Positions 21,191 through 33,393 of a DNA stretch of 64,000 nucleotides are shown here, piece by piece. The stretch spans positions 3,423,501-3,487,500 of the forward strand of contig JAFMOC010000006.1 in the NCBI GenBank assembly GCA_019802505.1. The letters are read 5' to 3'. The notes below the pieces were generated by a model that did not search any database, was not told the DNA's origin, and was given only the letters and a program-made list of their open reading frames with translations. Position numbers and translations under genes: made by a program. Numbering within the stretch: the first letter of the stretch is position 1; each line of letters starts with the position of its first letter. Origin of the DNA: Corydoras sp. C115. Its lineage: Eukaryota > Chordata > Actinopteri > Siluriformes > Callichthyidae.

Positions 21191-24100
21191 TTTATGCCTC
21201 ATGCATCGTTTCACATTCTAAGATTAGATCAAAATTCCAAGCTTTTAATAACATCTTATTTTGACCAACAGAGTGATCGTGACAATTGACAATTAATTCA
21301 CTTCGGATTCTTGATAAGGCCATGAGTTGCCAGAAATACTAAACACTACAGATTGCTGTGTGGCATGAAAACAGTGCAACAAATTGTGCTGCTTGGAATA
21401 GGTTCTGATTGTCGCGGGCACTCTTTGGGCATTGTTATTTTAGTGCTGAATATGGTGCCACTGCCTTCTGGTTACACTATTACAAAAAGTACTACTTGAG
21501 CCAAGGCTTGAGCCAATGCTTAAAAAAAAAAGAGTACATAGGAAAACCACAGAAGTAACCACTTATATTACACACTCTGGGACCTTATGTGACCTCATTA
21601 ATGGATTTTATTACATTTTATATTTGTTGTTTAAAGTGGTGGGGGCAACAACAGAAGTTCAGGACCATAAAATTGAACTCCAACCTTTTGGTGGAGCAAT
21701 GACGTGTACATTGTTTGTCCACTAAACTGCAAACATCCCAAAGATTTGTTTTTGTTAGCCATGATGCTAACTTGAAGTTGCATAGAAGTTGTATAGCGCT
21801 CCATTAATGGCCTTTCACTAAACACTGTTTAAACAATTCATACCACTATTCAGCATGTACTAAGCACACTAATCAATTTTTATTGATTGTGAAACCTCTT
21901 TTCTACATTTGTTAGCATAAAAGCAGAAAAAGAGGTCAAATTGACTTTTAAAACTCATTAGCTATTAGTGTTTCAGTGCCAAATGTTCCATAAAAAATAA
22001 GCATAGACAATTTGATTCAAATGACAAATGAGCCAGTTTACTGGCTTTGAAACATGGTCAAATACAATATAATGGTATTAAAAGACTATGTAAATCAAGA
22101 ATAATAACAATATATGGGAAATAGTTTGTAGACACTGATTTCAGCAGGCTGCCTATCTATTGCAGGGCAAAGACACAGACAAACACATTCAACTAACCAT
22201 AATTACAGCAGATTTAAATGATCAAATTTTCGGTTTTTGTGAGTGAATGTGTGAACCTATATTATTTTCTGTGGTAAACATGTGACCTGTCCAGGATGTT
22301 TTTTTTTTGTCCCTTGCCCACTGAATTTTGAAATGGAATTTGCTTTGGCACCTTTGTGACACTAAATATGATAAAATAGCAGATGCTTGGAAAAAAAATA
22401 GATAAGTGTAAGAGTATAAGTGTATAAGCTTAAATATTGGAGCATCTGAATAGCATCATAGTTGCGAAACAGTTAACGTTACTAACTTACAGCAGTAAGG
22501 TCCAAGGTTTGGTTTTTGTGTGGTTATTTTTTTTTTGGTGTCTGCATGTCCTCCATGTGCCTGAGTCGGTTTATTCATGGTACTATTTCCTTTACTAGAG
22601 ACAAGGTAGGACAAGGAGGCGGTTAAGTGGAATAGTCCTTGAATCCAGGTCAGATTAAAGCACCTTGTAAACAACAGCTTTAACACTGATCTTCCTGGAC
22701 TCTTGAAATTCTGAAGACAACAGCCCCCCTTTTTTGAACCATTAAGAGGTCATCAGGCAGCTATTCATATGCATAACGACCTAAAGCCCATCCACCCCCT
22801 CTGCCTTACAGGTGAAACGCTAGGTAAAACCTGAAATCTCTCACTTGACGGTCAGTTATCTTGTCCCCTGAACTGGATGGTAGGTGAGAGCAAACAAAAA
22901 AACCAATGCCTATTTATTGAGGATTCGGCCACTTGGCACTTCTAAATGTATGTCAAGTTTTTGTGGTCTGTTCAGACCTGGAATAGGTACTTAGCACCAT
23001 GTTGTAAATGTCTCCATGTTTCCAAGGCAAACTAGGAACTCCTGTTAACTTGTACCATAGTTTACAGGACTGGATTGGCAGGAAAAGAAAGTGCATAGAT
23101 ATAGAGTACCTGTCTTTTATTATGTCAACATTTGTGCTTGTGAGGTCCATTTGAACCTGTACTCTTCGGAAAGAATGTATGGACAAAATGTTACATACAC
23201 CATTTTTTGATTGTGTTACTGCCTAGAATAATATTGCTTGTTCAGCATGCATTTTGGGTTTAGTATTTTGTAATTTGCATTATGCATGAGTTCTAGAAAA
23301 TATTATACAATATTAGAAATATTAGTTATACAGATAGCCTGTCTCACCAGAAATATTAAGTAATATGACACTATACATTTAAACCATTTCCCAAACCTAG
23401 AAAAGAGTTGTTTTAAATGAATGTCTTATTCGGATGTATGGCATTCTGCCAGCCATATCTAAATTGCCTGACTGGATGGGCTGAGATCTTGAGCTTTTAT
23501 TATATTTTAGAACGGACCGTTCTTGGGAGATTTGAGTAAGAAAGTGGTCCTTATTATTTTCCTGACCTGAAACTCAAGCTTTGAAGAATGGATTAAGCAT
23601 TAAAATCCCACTTATATGCCCCTTGATGTCCCCTGCTGCAGAAAATTCTTTCTTTGTGGAGAAAAGCAATAGAGGGCACTTTGACCCTGCAATGATTATA
23701 GGGACTTGATTGTTATCAAGAAAAGTTCAAATTTATAGGTTATGTTTTTCATAACTAAGCTGTCAATATGGATCATGACAAAATGAAACACCATACTACA
23801 GCCTTCTCAAATTAATTACAAATACTACAGAACAAGAAATATATTGTAATGTTCGAATGTTAGAAGTATTATGTCTACCTCATAATAAAACACTTGGATC
23901 TAGCCTTAATTTTTGTGGTCAAAATTTATAGATCAAATTGAACTTGAGTTAAACAGGGTGGATTAAAACTATGATATGGGGAACCGTGAGTCATTGGTGA
24001 TTAAACTGGTTTTAAAATAATGGGGAAAATTGGCAATATGAGGCTAAGCATCTATTTTAGGTTATCACTAAAAACTAAAAAACATAAATATGAAACCTTT

Positions 24101-24565
24101 AAGAGGAGAAAGCTAATGGTTGATGTTTTGCCTTATGTTAAGGGTCTTCCAGGCATCAGCATACTTATAAAGACCATTTCCTTAACACTAACATGACTAA
24201 ATAATGTTAACTTCATCATTAGCATGTGTGGCCCTGTTTTTAATTAATAAAAAAACTAATATAAACTGCTATACATATAAACTTACCTTGACTTGCAGTT
24301 GGGACCTTAGCTATTTTTAGTATCGCTTTCTGTATCATTAACTTAATTTGCACTTACTGTTTCACAGCAGGGAAGTGACATTTTTATCTTATCTTTAGAT
24401 TTTCTTTTCTTTAATCATCCTATTGTTAAAACCACATTTCCAAAAAGAACAGGGTCTCACTGGGTATTGACTTCATTACAGACAAACATATCCTCAAATT
24501 ACACCACCGTTATGATTATTGTTGTTTCTATAATTGGTGTTGATTAATTCGCCTTAAAAATTCTG
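21191..24565. other. no gene seen; AT-rich non-coding DNA
   Basis: Both strands were scanned. No domain, long frame, or repeat of the families above was recognised in this 3.4-kb stretch. Confidence 0.5.
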
Positions 24566-24869
24566 GAGTTATGTGGTTAATGTGTTCTCCTCTCAGCGCT
24601 GGGGATAACAGGTATGAATCCCAATCTGGGTGGAGTTCCATGTTCTCTCTGTGAGTTTCCTCTGGGTCTTTTTCTCCCACAGATTTAAGGTAAATTGAAT
24701 GCTCTAAGTTGCCTCGTATAGTGTATTTGTGTGTGTGAATTTGGCCAGCGAAAGATTGGTGCCCCGTCCCGGGTGTATCTGCCCAGCTCCCGAAACGCTC
24801 TCCTCTGGATGGGCATGGGGAGCTCAACCCCCCGCGACCCTAGTATAGGATTAAGCGGAAAATAATGAA
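24566..24869 (+). mobile_element. tRNA-derived SINE, degenerate copy
   Basis: The A box is decayed (TATGTGGTTAATGTG) and the B-box region is partly kept (GGTATGAATCCC). Body and 3' end are recognisable with several deletions. Confidence 0.75.
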
Positions 24870-25224
24870 GATAAAGACTCTAGGGCCTACCTGAAGGTAA
24901 TGACTCTTACAGCACACCTCAACATCCAGAGAGTGAAATTCCTTTTGTGAAAATGTCAATATTATCACATCGGACTATCAACCACAAGATAAGGTCAATA
25001 GAGAATATTTGAACCAGGAGAATGGAAGCTCTCTATGATCACATTGTAGCAGATCAGATGATATAGTTATCAGTCACCTGTCTTTCTCTGACTGGAAGGA
25101 CCTACCAATGTTTTTTCAAAGCCTTTGGTTTATACACAATGACTAGCCTGAAAAGCACATTTAGTGATGTTATTTTCACTTTTTGTCTGCTATCCAGTCG
25201 TTCATCATTATGTTTGATATTTTT

Positions 25225-25340
25225 AGTGTACTTATAAATTCAATTAAATTTATTTATAAAGCACATTTTAAAATGGCCAAAGCTAACCAAAAGTGCAGTA
25301 CAACAGGTTAAAAACCAATTTACCAATTTACTAGGGTTCA
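25225..25340 (-). mobile_element. LINE 3'-end fragment
   Basis: TTCAATTAAATTTATTTATA and AAGCACATTTTAAAA resemble the tail of LINE copy B at 3200-3260 (AATTTTATTTATAAAGCACT). Only the last part of an element is present. Confidence 0.5.
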
Positions 25341-25744
25341 ATAGGTTAAAAAAGGTTACATTTACAGATTAACAAAAACATAAAAATACAATTAATTCAG
25401 GTAAAAAATTACAAATAAATAAATACAGTCAGCCGTAAACCGCATTTTAAATATACTTAACTTTATACTAAATATAGTATAGTATATACAAATATATAAC
25501 TATATACTAAACTACAATTGTCGTTATTGATTTTGTTTAGGAATGCTTAAAGTGTCTGTTGTGCTGACAATTTACTTGAGTTGTGGTGCTGAGGATTTCT
25601 GTTTATATCCACATGATTCACCATTAGAAGCGAAGTGCAGGGATATTTTTTTCTGTTACACATCTAATACTATAAATACAGCATGCCTGATATTTCTGTA
25701 TGCAATTTGAATGCTTTACCTTATTTATATACAGTACTATAATG

Positions 25745-25860
25745 TCACCATGTGATTCCACCTCACTGTGGTGCTAAATCTCACTCGGTATCATTCACCA
25801 CTGCCAAATGGTGGAACGATCTTCCCAACTCTGTCCAAAGATGCGTCAATTAGCATCTTT
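25745..25860 (+). pseudogene. L2-like LINE tail, left half (split by L1)
   Basis: The plus strand encodes the L2 C-terminal block (TCATTCACCACTGCCAAATG, then GTGGAACGATCTTCCCAACT, giving FTTAKWWNDLPNSV-type residues). It continues at 31312-31465 after the L1 insertion. Confidence 0.7.
25847..25860 (+). repeat. 14-bp target-site duplication of L1, left
   Basis: CAATTAGCATCTTT is repeated exactly at 31312-31325. Confidence 0.95.
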
Positions 25861-26131
25861 TTTTTTTTAATTTTTTTATTTTTTGTGGTTGCATACATAC
25901 ATTAAATACGATGATAGCGCCATACTTACATCACGGTCACATCCGTACAATACGGATACAATAAAAAAATACAAAAACAATAAAACATAATCTCTGAGGG
26001 GTTCTACCTAAGATTTTCCAGATAAGTCCAGAGCGGGGACCAAAGCTGCCAAAAGTTTTTAGACCTCTGACGAAGGTCATAAGTCAGTTTCTCAAGAGGA
26101 AGGAGAGAAGTCAGCTGAGAGAGCCATAAGC

Positions 26132-29100
26132 TCAATGATGGGGCTTGTTTGGATGACCAGAGTAGCAAAATGCACTTTTTTTGCTATAAAAAAAAAAAAC
26201 CAACAAAATAAAGTTCTGTCTCAGCTGGAAATCAAAAATATCGTTCAATTTAGCATTAAGCAGATACAGTGAAGGGCACATAGCAAACTTTATGCCGAAG
26301 ATGTCCTCGATTGCTGAGTGCACTTCCCTCCAGAACGATTTAATTTTGTTACAAGTCCAGAAGGAGTGAAGAAGTGTACCTCTCTGTGTCTGGCATTTGA
26401 AACATAGATCAGATCTCTCTGGGTATATCCTTTGTAATCGTACTGGTGTCAAATAGATTCTATGCATGAACTTAAAGTTAAGTTCATGCACATTAATTGA
26501 AGTGCACTTAGGATACAGATTCTCACAAACAGATTTCCATGTGTTTTGATCCAATTCCATTTCCAAGTCTTTCTCCCAGATACCCTTCAAATTTAGCAAA
26601 ACTGACAGGGATTCGTTAGACAATATACTATATAACTTTGAAATCAACCCTTTTGAGTCAAACTCTTTAGTGAAAAGTTGTTCCATCTCTGTCAACTCCA
26701 TCCGCAACTCCCCCCTATCCAAAAGAGATCTAAGAAAATCTCTGATTTGGAGATATTTGAAAAAATCGGATTTCGATAAGTTTATATCTCTCTAGAATAT
26801 CCCCAAAGGATAACATGATCCCGTCCGAGAACAGGCAAGAGATGTGTGTGATCCCTCGCCTAAACCAGTCAAGGAATCCTATATTATGCAACTGAGAGGG
26901 GAAATCTGGGTTGAGCGCTAATGGGGAAGACATAGAAAGACAAATAGGAATTTTTAGATATCTTTTAACGTCTTTCCAAATCAGCAGGGTATTGGATACA
27001 ACAAACGAGTCAGACACCCCTTTCAACCTCTCCACCTTATGAATAAATGGTAAAAGAGGGAGTGAAAGAGGGGAGCATGTCATGGACTCCATATTGACCC
27101 ATAATGAGTCAGTCCTATTGGTACACCAGCTAATGATGTGTTTAATCTGAGCTGACCAATAATATAATTGCATGTTTGGTACACCAGCACCACCTTTCTC
27201 TTTAGGTTTCATTAAATTAGCAAATTTAAGTCTAGGCTTTTTGTTATTCCAAATGAACTTTGAAAAGTGACTGTTTAGATCTTTAAAAAATGGGCTAGAC
27301 AGATAGCAGGGAAGAGATTGAAATAAATATAAAAGACGAGGCAGAACATTAATTCTTAGAACATTTACCTTGCCAAAAAAGGATAGTGGGAGAGAGCACC
27401 AGATACCCAGATCACTCTTAATTTTAGAGACAAGGGGCAGATAGTTTTTGGAAAAAAGATTATTAAGTTTTGGTGTTAAAAAAACTCCCAAATAATTAAA
27501 TCCGTCAGTGGCCAGATAGAATGGGAAGTCATCCCCCAGAAAGGTAGTTAAAGTTTGAGAGGAGCAAGTAGGGACATTAAACGGCAACGCCTTGGATTTT
27601 AAAAAATTGATTTTGTATCCAGAGAGTATACTATATTGAGTAATATTATCCAATATTACAGGAAGAGATTGAACCGGATTAGAAATAAACAATAACACGT
27701 CGTCAGCGTAAAGAGAGATTCTATGGTCCTCATTTCCCACTTTTATGCCTAAAATATTGGCGTCTGCTCTAATTAATTCAGCCAGTGGTTCAATCACCAA
27801 AGCAAATAATAAAGGTGAGAGAGGACATCCTTGTCTTGTTCCCCTTTTAATGTTTATGACTTGTGACATTTGTCCATTGGTTAAAACTGTGGCTCGGGGA
27901 TCAGAATATAAAAGTTTAACTAATTTAATAAAGTTTGGTCCTAATTTAAATTTCTCAAGTGTGGCGAAGAGAAAAGCCCATTCGACACGGTCGAAGGCCT
28001 TCTCTGCATCGAGTGACACGATAAGGGCAGGGTGTTTGGACGTGTCAAGATAATCCACAATATTTAATAGCCGGCGTATATTGTCAGAGGCATATCGCAT
28101 TGTCACAAAACCAGTTTGGTCGGATCTGATTACCTTTGGCAGTACAGTCTCGAGCCTACGAGAAAGTACTTTAGCTAAAATTTTGCAATCGGTATTTAGT
28201 AAGCTTATTGGTCTGTAAGATTCACAATCCAGAGGGTCTTTACCTTTTTTCAAAATTAAACAAATTGTTGCCATTTTCCATGTGTCGGGTACCATACCGG
28301 ATTCGAGCAGGTCATGCAAAACGGGTAGTAGAATTGGGTGGAGCTCAGGCCAGAAAGTTTTGAAAAACTCGGGCGGAAAGCCATCGGGACCAGGGGACTT
28401 ATAAGAAGGCACAGCTTGCAGTGCTTGAAAAACTTCCTCAGGAGAGAACCCAGCATTTAAAGCAACCCTGTCCTCCTCTGATATAACCGGAAGAGATAAC
28501 TTATCAAGAAAAGCCAAAACATCTGTGTCTGACATTGTGTTCTCTGATTTATAAAGAGACTGATAGAAACTTTTAAAAGACCTGTTAATAACCAGAGGAT
28601 CGTATGTGATAGAACCATCAGGGTTTTTTAGGGATTTAATAGCTCTGTCACTCTGTTCCTTCTTAAGTTGATGTGCAAGCAGCCGACTAGATTTGTTTCC
28701 GAATTCGTAAAACTTCTGTTTTGAAAAATGAAGCAGTTTTTTAATATGATTAGTATGATTCAAATTAAGCTTGGCTCTTGCCTGGCATAGTCTCACAAAA
28801 TTTGACTGAGTGGGGAAGGATTTATGTAGTCTTTCTAGACGGGTAACTTCTGCCTCCAAATCCAAACGTAATTGTGGCTTTAGCCGCATCCCATAGAATA
28901 GCTGATGAGACAGGAGAATGTTTATTATTCTCCCAGAAGTAACGTATACGCTGACGCATAAAGTCACAAAATGCTATGTTTGTAAGCAAAGAAGAGTTAA
29001 ACCTCCAAATCCTACTCTTAGATATAGGAATATCCAATTTCATTTCCATATAGACTGGGGCATGGTCAGACAATACAATGGGGCCAATTTTGCTATCTGT

Positions 29101-29792
29101 TACAAGATGAATCGAGGAGTTGGGTATGAATATGTAATCAATTCGCGAATACGAACTGTGGGGATTAGAGTAAAAGGTATAGTCCCTGATACTAGGATTC
29201 AATTCTCTCCAAATATCAACCAGTCCAGATTCTGAACACCTCCGCCTAAGTACCAGCGCTGATTTAGAGTTGGATGAAAGAGAGCCGAAGATTTATCTAA
29301 ATTTTGATCTAAGACGCAATTAAAATCCCCCGCCACAACACCTAATTTTTTACGATTATCATTAAACAATAAAATTACATCAGACATAAATTTGGGGCAG
29401 TCTTCATTTGGTGCATAAACGTTGAGCATAGTAACATGCTGCCCATATAACAGGCCTGAGATGATGATGTATCTGCCTTCAGGATCGCTTATTTGTTTTT
29501 CAAGAATAAATGGCAAGTGTTTATTAATTAATATAGCCACACCTCGCTTCTTCGGATTAGAACTAAAAGATGCAAAATATACTTGTCCTACCCAATCTCT
29601 TTTAAGTTTTAGGTGCTCAAGATCTGATAGATGCGTTTCCTGAATCATGGCAACTGATGCTCTCTCCTTTTTAAGAAAAGTCAAAATTTTTTTCCTTTTA
29701 ATAACGTGCCCCAAGCCTTTCACATTCCAGGTTATGTATTTAAGAGAATCATCCATTTTCAATTTGAAAGAAAAGTGACCAAAATGTGACAT
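26132..29792 (-). pseudogene. L1 ORF2: endonuclease, reverse transcriptase, zinc-knuckle region, frameshifted
   Basis: ORF2 makes the nick and the cDNA for L1 retrotransposition. The ATG at 29792 starts MSHFGHFSFKLKMDDS. The APE-type endonuclease shows ITWNVKGLG, MIQETHL, NVYAPN and AGDFN, then, in a second frame, SRIDYIFI and LSDHAPV. The reverse transcriptase follows in a third segment (about 28870-26730): SPGPDGFPPEFFK, YRPISLLN, DAEKAFDRVEW, GTRQGCPLSPLLFAL and the catalytic YADD (near 27700). The C-terminal part, 26722-26132, carries C-x2-C-x8-H-x4-C (CFKCQTQRGTLLHSFWTC). Breaks occur near 29200, 28900 and 26725, so one continuous product cannot be made as sequenced. Some breaks could be assembly indels. 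Confidence 0.9.
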
Positions 29793-30292
29793 AAAGCGCC
29801 TAATTTGTGAAACAAAAGGTCATATGTGCAACCATTTTAAATTTAACAGACACAAACAAACATAAACATCCCATCCCGCCCACCCCAAGCCCTGTCCCCA
29901 AACGACAGGGCAGATCAATTAGTAGTAGGTCACCAGGCCCGCAAAACGACGACCGCAAAGAAAAAACGTGAAAAAGAAAAACAAAAAAACCCTCACTCCA
30001 CATACAACGTGAAATGAAACCAGGCATCGCTCTGGGCGTTTACAATACACCAATGTCCATCCAGATCTCAAAAGAAACATAGAATCAGAACAATAAGTAT
30101 ATAGATTAAATAAAATAGTCAAGAATAACAAAATATTTTCTTCCCCTTACATAAATATCAGTAACAGATAGCACAATTTCTAAGTACTATCATCTTAACA
30201 ACAAATGTGAGAACCGGAAAAAAAGCTAACTTTCTCTAATGGAGTCTGTAGAAAATTTGAAAAGAACACCAAGTTAGGTACATGTCCAGTAG

Positions 30293-31180
30293 TCACTTGT
30301 CAGTTTCAATACTGGTCAGAAAGCTTTTTGCCTCCTCGACTGTCGAGAACAAGCGGATCTTACCGCCATGAAAACACCGGAGCTTCGCAGGATAAGCAAA
30401 TCCTCGAAACATCTGTCGAGCTGAAAACTCCTGCCTCAGCTGCCCGAACTCGCGCCGTCTCCTGAGGACCTCAGCAGAGAGATCCTGATAGAATCGAAGC
30501 TGACCCCCGTCGTGTGTTACCTGACGTTTCTGTAGCGCGGCTCGTAAGACTGTCTCCTTGTCTGGGTAGCGGAGAAAGCGCACCAGCACAGCCCGCGGCG
30601 GGCCGCGCTCCGGCGGGGCCGGTGCGAGGGATCTGTGAGCGCGCTCTATTTCGGGGGTAAAATCCGGTGGAAGGTCGAGCCATTTCGGCAGCGTTGCGCG
30701 TAAGAATTCAGCGAGGGGCGTGGAGCCCTCCGCCCTTTCAGGGAGGCCGACAATCTTGATATTTTTTCGTCGCCCGCGGTTCTCCAGGTCGTCAACCTTA
30801 AGCTGAAGTTGCTGAGTTCTCTTCTCTAGCGCGGCTAGCTGGTTGCTGTGGGAGGTTGAAAGGTCTTCCATGTCGGAGACCCGATCTTCCATCCCAGACA
30901 GTCTGGTCTCATTGGAGGCAACTCTCTCCGTTAAATCCGTGAGAGCCGCACATAGTGAAGTAAGACTGGAGGTTAAAGTATCCAGGCGACCGTCAATAAT
31001 TTCCAGGCGAGTGTCCAGCCGAGATCCGAGCGCGCGAATCTCGGATAACACTTCGCTCTGAGATGTCGTTGCCATTGGCGCCAAAGTTGCCTCAGGTTTA
31101 GCTGATTTCTGTTTGTTCCCTCTGGTCGGTCGGGCAGACGAAAACAACGGAAAATCTCGTGCCTCCTGATTGTCGGACAT
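30293..31180 (-). CDS. L1 ORF1 RNA-binding protein, intact, 295 residues
   Basis: This is the RNA-chaperone component that coats L1 RNA. The ATG at 31180 begins MSDNQEARDF. A basic, low-complexity N-terminus is followed by a long coiled coil (about 45-145; heptads around LDTRLEIIDGRLDTL, RVASNETRLSGMEDRV and KVDDLENR). An RRM-like domain follows (RKNIKIVGLPER at about 146-157, to RAVLVRFLRYPDKETVL), then a C-terminal domain (FYQDLSAEVLRRRREFGQL; KLRCFHGGKIRLF). Domain order and length fit the L1 ORF1/Transposase_22 family. No stop or shift is seen. Confidence 0.9.
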   Translation of the reverse strand: MSDNQEARDFPLFSSARPTRGNKQKSAKPEATLAPMATTSQSEVLSEIRALGSRLDTRLEIIDGRLDTLTSSLTSLCAALTDLTERVASNETRLSGMEDRVSDMEDLSTSHSNQLAALEKRTQQLQLKVDDLENRGRRKNIKIVGLPERAEGSTPLAEFLRATLPKWLDLPPDFTPEIERAHRSLAPAPPERGPPRAVLVRFLRYPDKETVLRAALQKRQVTHDGGQLRFYQDLSAEVLRRRREFGQLRQEFSARQMFRGFAYPAKLRCFHGGKIRLFSTVEEAKSFLTSIETDK

Positions 31181-31311
31181 TTCGGGTCACGTTAAATATC
31201 GATTAAATGGTGTTCCAAGCAGTTTTAAAAAGAGTAGTAACAAAATTAAAAAGTAAACGGAGCGGAGCGAAAACTCAAGCCGCCATCTTCCAGTGGGTCA
31301 CGTGACGCCCC
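31181..31311 (-). promoter_or_regulatory. L1 5' leader/promoter with a YY1-like site and an E-box
   Basis: In element sense the leader starts with GGGGGCGTCACGTGACCC. CACGTG, an E-box, lies at 31299-31304. It is followed within about 15 bases by AAGATGGCGGC (about 31279-31289), the core of a YY1 site. Mammalian L1 promoters carry a YY1 site near their start. Function here is inferred from motif and position. Confidence 0.5.
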
Positions 31312-31465
31312 CAATTAGCATCTTTAAAAAACAACTCAAAACACACATCTGTTCCACAAACACCTGATATATATAAGTGGCATGGGATTGGATAATGATC
31401 AGGTTTGATAATCCTACAATGTAGCTGTTTTTTCCATTACTACTGATATTATGAATAAATGTAAA
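31312..31465 (+). pseudogene. L2-like LINE tail, right half
   Basis: It continues the L2 copy after the L1: CTCAAAACACACATCTGTTC, then GATCAGGTTTGATAATCCTA, like 58340-58370, and ends TGTAAATATAAATGT. The duplicated target 31312-31325 opens it. Confidence 0.65.
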
Positions 31466-31739
31466 TATAAATGTACTTGCATTTCTATTTTTATTTTTTT
31501 ACACATTTCTTCACTTCTAATGTAATGTTCTGTTCAGAAACTGAAGGCCTGATTGTACCTTCTTGCAGATGTGCAAATGATAGTGGGAAGCAAATATGCA
31601 TATCTGTTTAGTGTAGCATACAATGAGGACTGGAGGATTGGACCAGGATCAGTGTGGTAGGAAGCTAGGACCAGTTATACATTTTACATTAAAAGTTTTG
31701 CATTTGCGCTGAATTGTGAAACTGCTGATTACTGATCAA

Positions 31740-31885
31740 GGTATCTATCCCAGCCATGGTGAAAAAGGTATGTTTTAAGACATGATTTAAACTGCTCAAT
31801 GTATGACACTAACCTGATTTCATAAGGCAAAGTGTTCCACAGAGTTGGGGCAGCAACAGAAAAAGTCAGATCACCCTTCTGTTTT
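31740..31885 (-). pseudogene. LINE C-terminal fragment
   Basis: The minus strand encodes FSVAAPTLWNTLPYEIR followed by a basic tail, a typical L2/CR1-group C-terminal block. Only this part is recognisable. Confidence 0.55.
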
Positions 31886-31895
31886 TATCTTGAGT

Positions 31896-31924
<29 letters not shown>
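31896..31924. repeat. poly(G) run, 29 bp
   Basis: Twenty-nine uninterrupted G on the plus strand, next to a LINE fragment. Runs this long are uncommon and prone to sequencing error, so the length is uncertain. Confidence 0.8.
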
Positions 31925-31928
<4 letters not shown>

Positions 31929-32346
31929 CAGTAGTTTGAATGATGTTTGCATTATAAGGACTTATCATTCCAGAAATAAGTCTAAGTCTAAGTCTAAGAA
32001 ATGTATTGTTGGGCCAATGAATGTTAATTAGCATATTTATTTTTGTTATTATCTTTAGCTGTATTTTAGGTGTTTAATATTTATAGACATCTCTATGTGG
32101 GTCTGTTTATACCATCCTGAACTGGGAGGCTCAAACCTAGGCTGCAGGAAGACTGGTTTCATTGTGCTACAACTTTACTAACCATGTAGCACTTTGACTG
32201 TGGCTGCTGATTGTGTGTATGAGAACATGAAAAAGCACAACCTTTTTTTAAATGAGAAATGCGCTACAATGATGATAGAAAGGGTAGGTAAATAAATACT
32301 ATTGGATACAACGAATAATTCAGCTGTCAAAAATAAAAGTAATTAT

Positions 32347-32684
32347 CCATCCATCCATCATCTTCCGCTTTAACCTTTAGTAGGGTCGCGGGGGTTCCCC
32401 ATGCCCATCCAGGGGACAACGTTTCGGGTGCTGGGCAGATACACCCAGGACAGGGTGCCAATCCACTGCTGGGTACACACTTACTCACACAGATACACTC
32501 TATATGGGGCAATTTTGGAGAATTCAATTGACTTGATCCATGTTTTTGGACTGTGGGAGGAAACCGGAGAACCCGGAGGAAACCCATGCGGACATGGGGA
32601 GAACATGGAAACTCCACCCAGATTGGGATTCGAACCGGGAAGCGAGAGGCGAACGTGCTAACCACTAAGCCACCGTGCCGCCCT
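32347..32684 (-). mobile_element. tRNA-derived SINE, full length
   Basis: Minus-strand copy with A box TGGCTTAGTGG. The B-box area is shortened (CGCTTCCCGGTTCGAATCCC with a deletion upstream). Thirteen-bp target duplications TAAAAGTAATTAT lie at 32334-32346 and 32685-32697. Confidence 0.9.
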
Positions 32685-32697
32685 TAAAAGTAATTAT

Positions 32698-33376
32698 ATA
32701 CAAAACAAAAGCCAAACTGTGGTCTAACAATATGTTGCAGGCAAAAGCAGGCGAACTTAACAACATATTTTCATAAAAGAGTTGATTGGCACCTTTCGCA
32801 AGGTACTGTAAGTTTCTTAAGAGAACACCATGTGCACCTTACACGCCGCTGCTGCACTCCAAAGGCTAGTCACACCCGTTACAGTTTGAATAACGTTTTC
32901 TATAATCCCATTCTTTTTTCTTTTGATTATCTTGTACACTATTCTATGCTGTATTGACCAAGGATGGCCTGTTTGAGGTTTTTGTTACATTTATTCATAG
33001 TATATGAGACACGGTTTTATGTTGATGCCAGTGACTCTTAAGAGTAAAAATATTCTTCTCATTTTGCATAAGCCTGCTTATTGCCTATTCTTATGTTTAC
33101 CAGAGATCTATTGTAATAGTCTTAATATCTTTTTGCATCCAATTATTTAAAAGTTAAGTTTTTGCATCCAGTTGTTTAAAAGTGGCTAAAAACATATTAC
33201 AGTATTTGGGATCATATTAAGATTAAAATAAAATTGTAACCACATAGATTCTGAAATACCAGATTAAATTTTCAAATAAGTACATTAATTAGACAGAACT
33301 GTTTAATAGCCCTTAAAGTTAGCTAGATAACATAACTCAAAGTATTAGTGTCAGTTTTTATCTAATTTGATTTTAA
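32698..33376. other. no gene seen
   Basis: AT-rich sequence with no supported feature. Confidence 0.5.
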
Positions 33377-33393
33377 GATGTGGTATCTCGGTG
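33377..33393 (+). mobile_element. second SINE type, head (split by Gypsy)
   Basis: GATGTGGTATCTCGGTG is the start of a tRNA-like head. It joins GTGGTTAGGATGTTGGGC at 39126 once the Gypsy element is removed. Confidence 0.6.

Larger units (their letters stand above)
25861..31311 (-). mobile_element. full-length L1-clade LINE on the minus strand
   Basis: The 5451-bp element is bounded by 14-bp target duplications. Poly(A) shows as poly(T) on the plus strand from 25861. It has a 5' leader of about 130 bp, ORF1 (31180-30293), a spacer of about 500 bp and a broken ORF2 (29792-26132). The insertion point, read in element sense, is TTTTTT/AAAGATG, which fits the L1 endonuclease preference. Because ORF1 is intact and the duplications are perfect, the insertion is young, although ORF2 has frame breaks. 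Confidence 0.95.
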
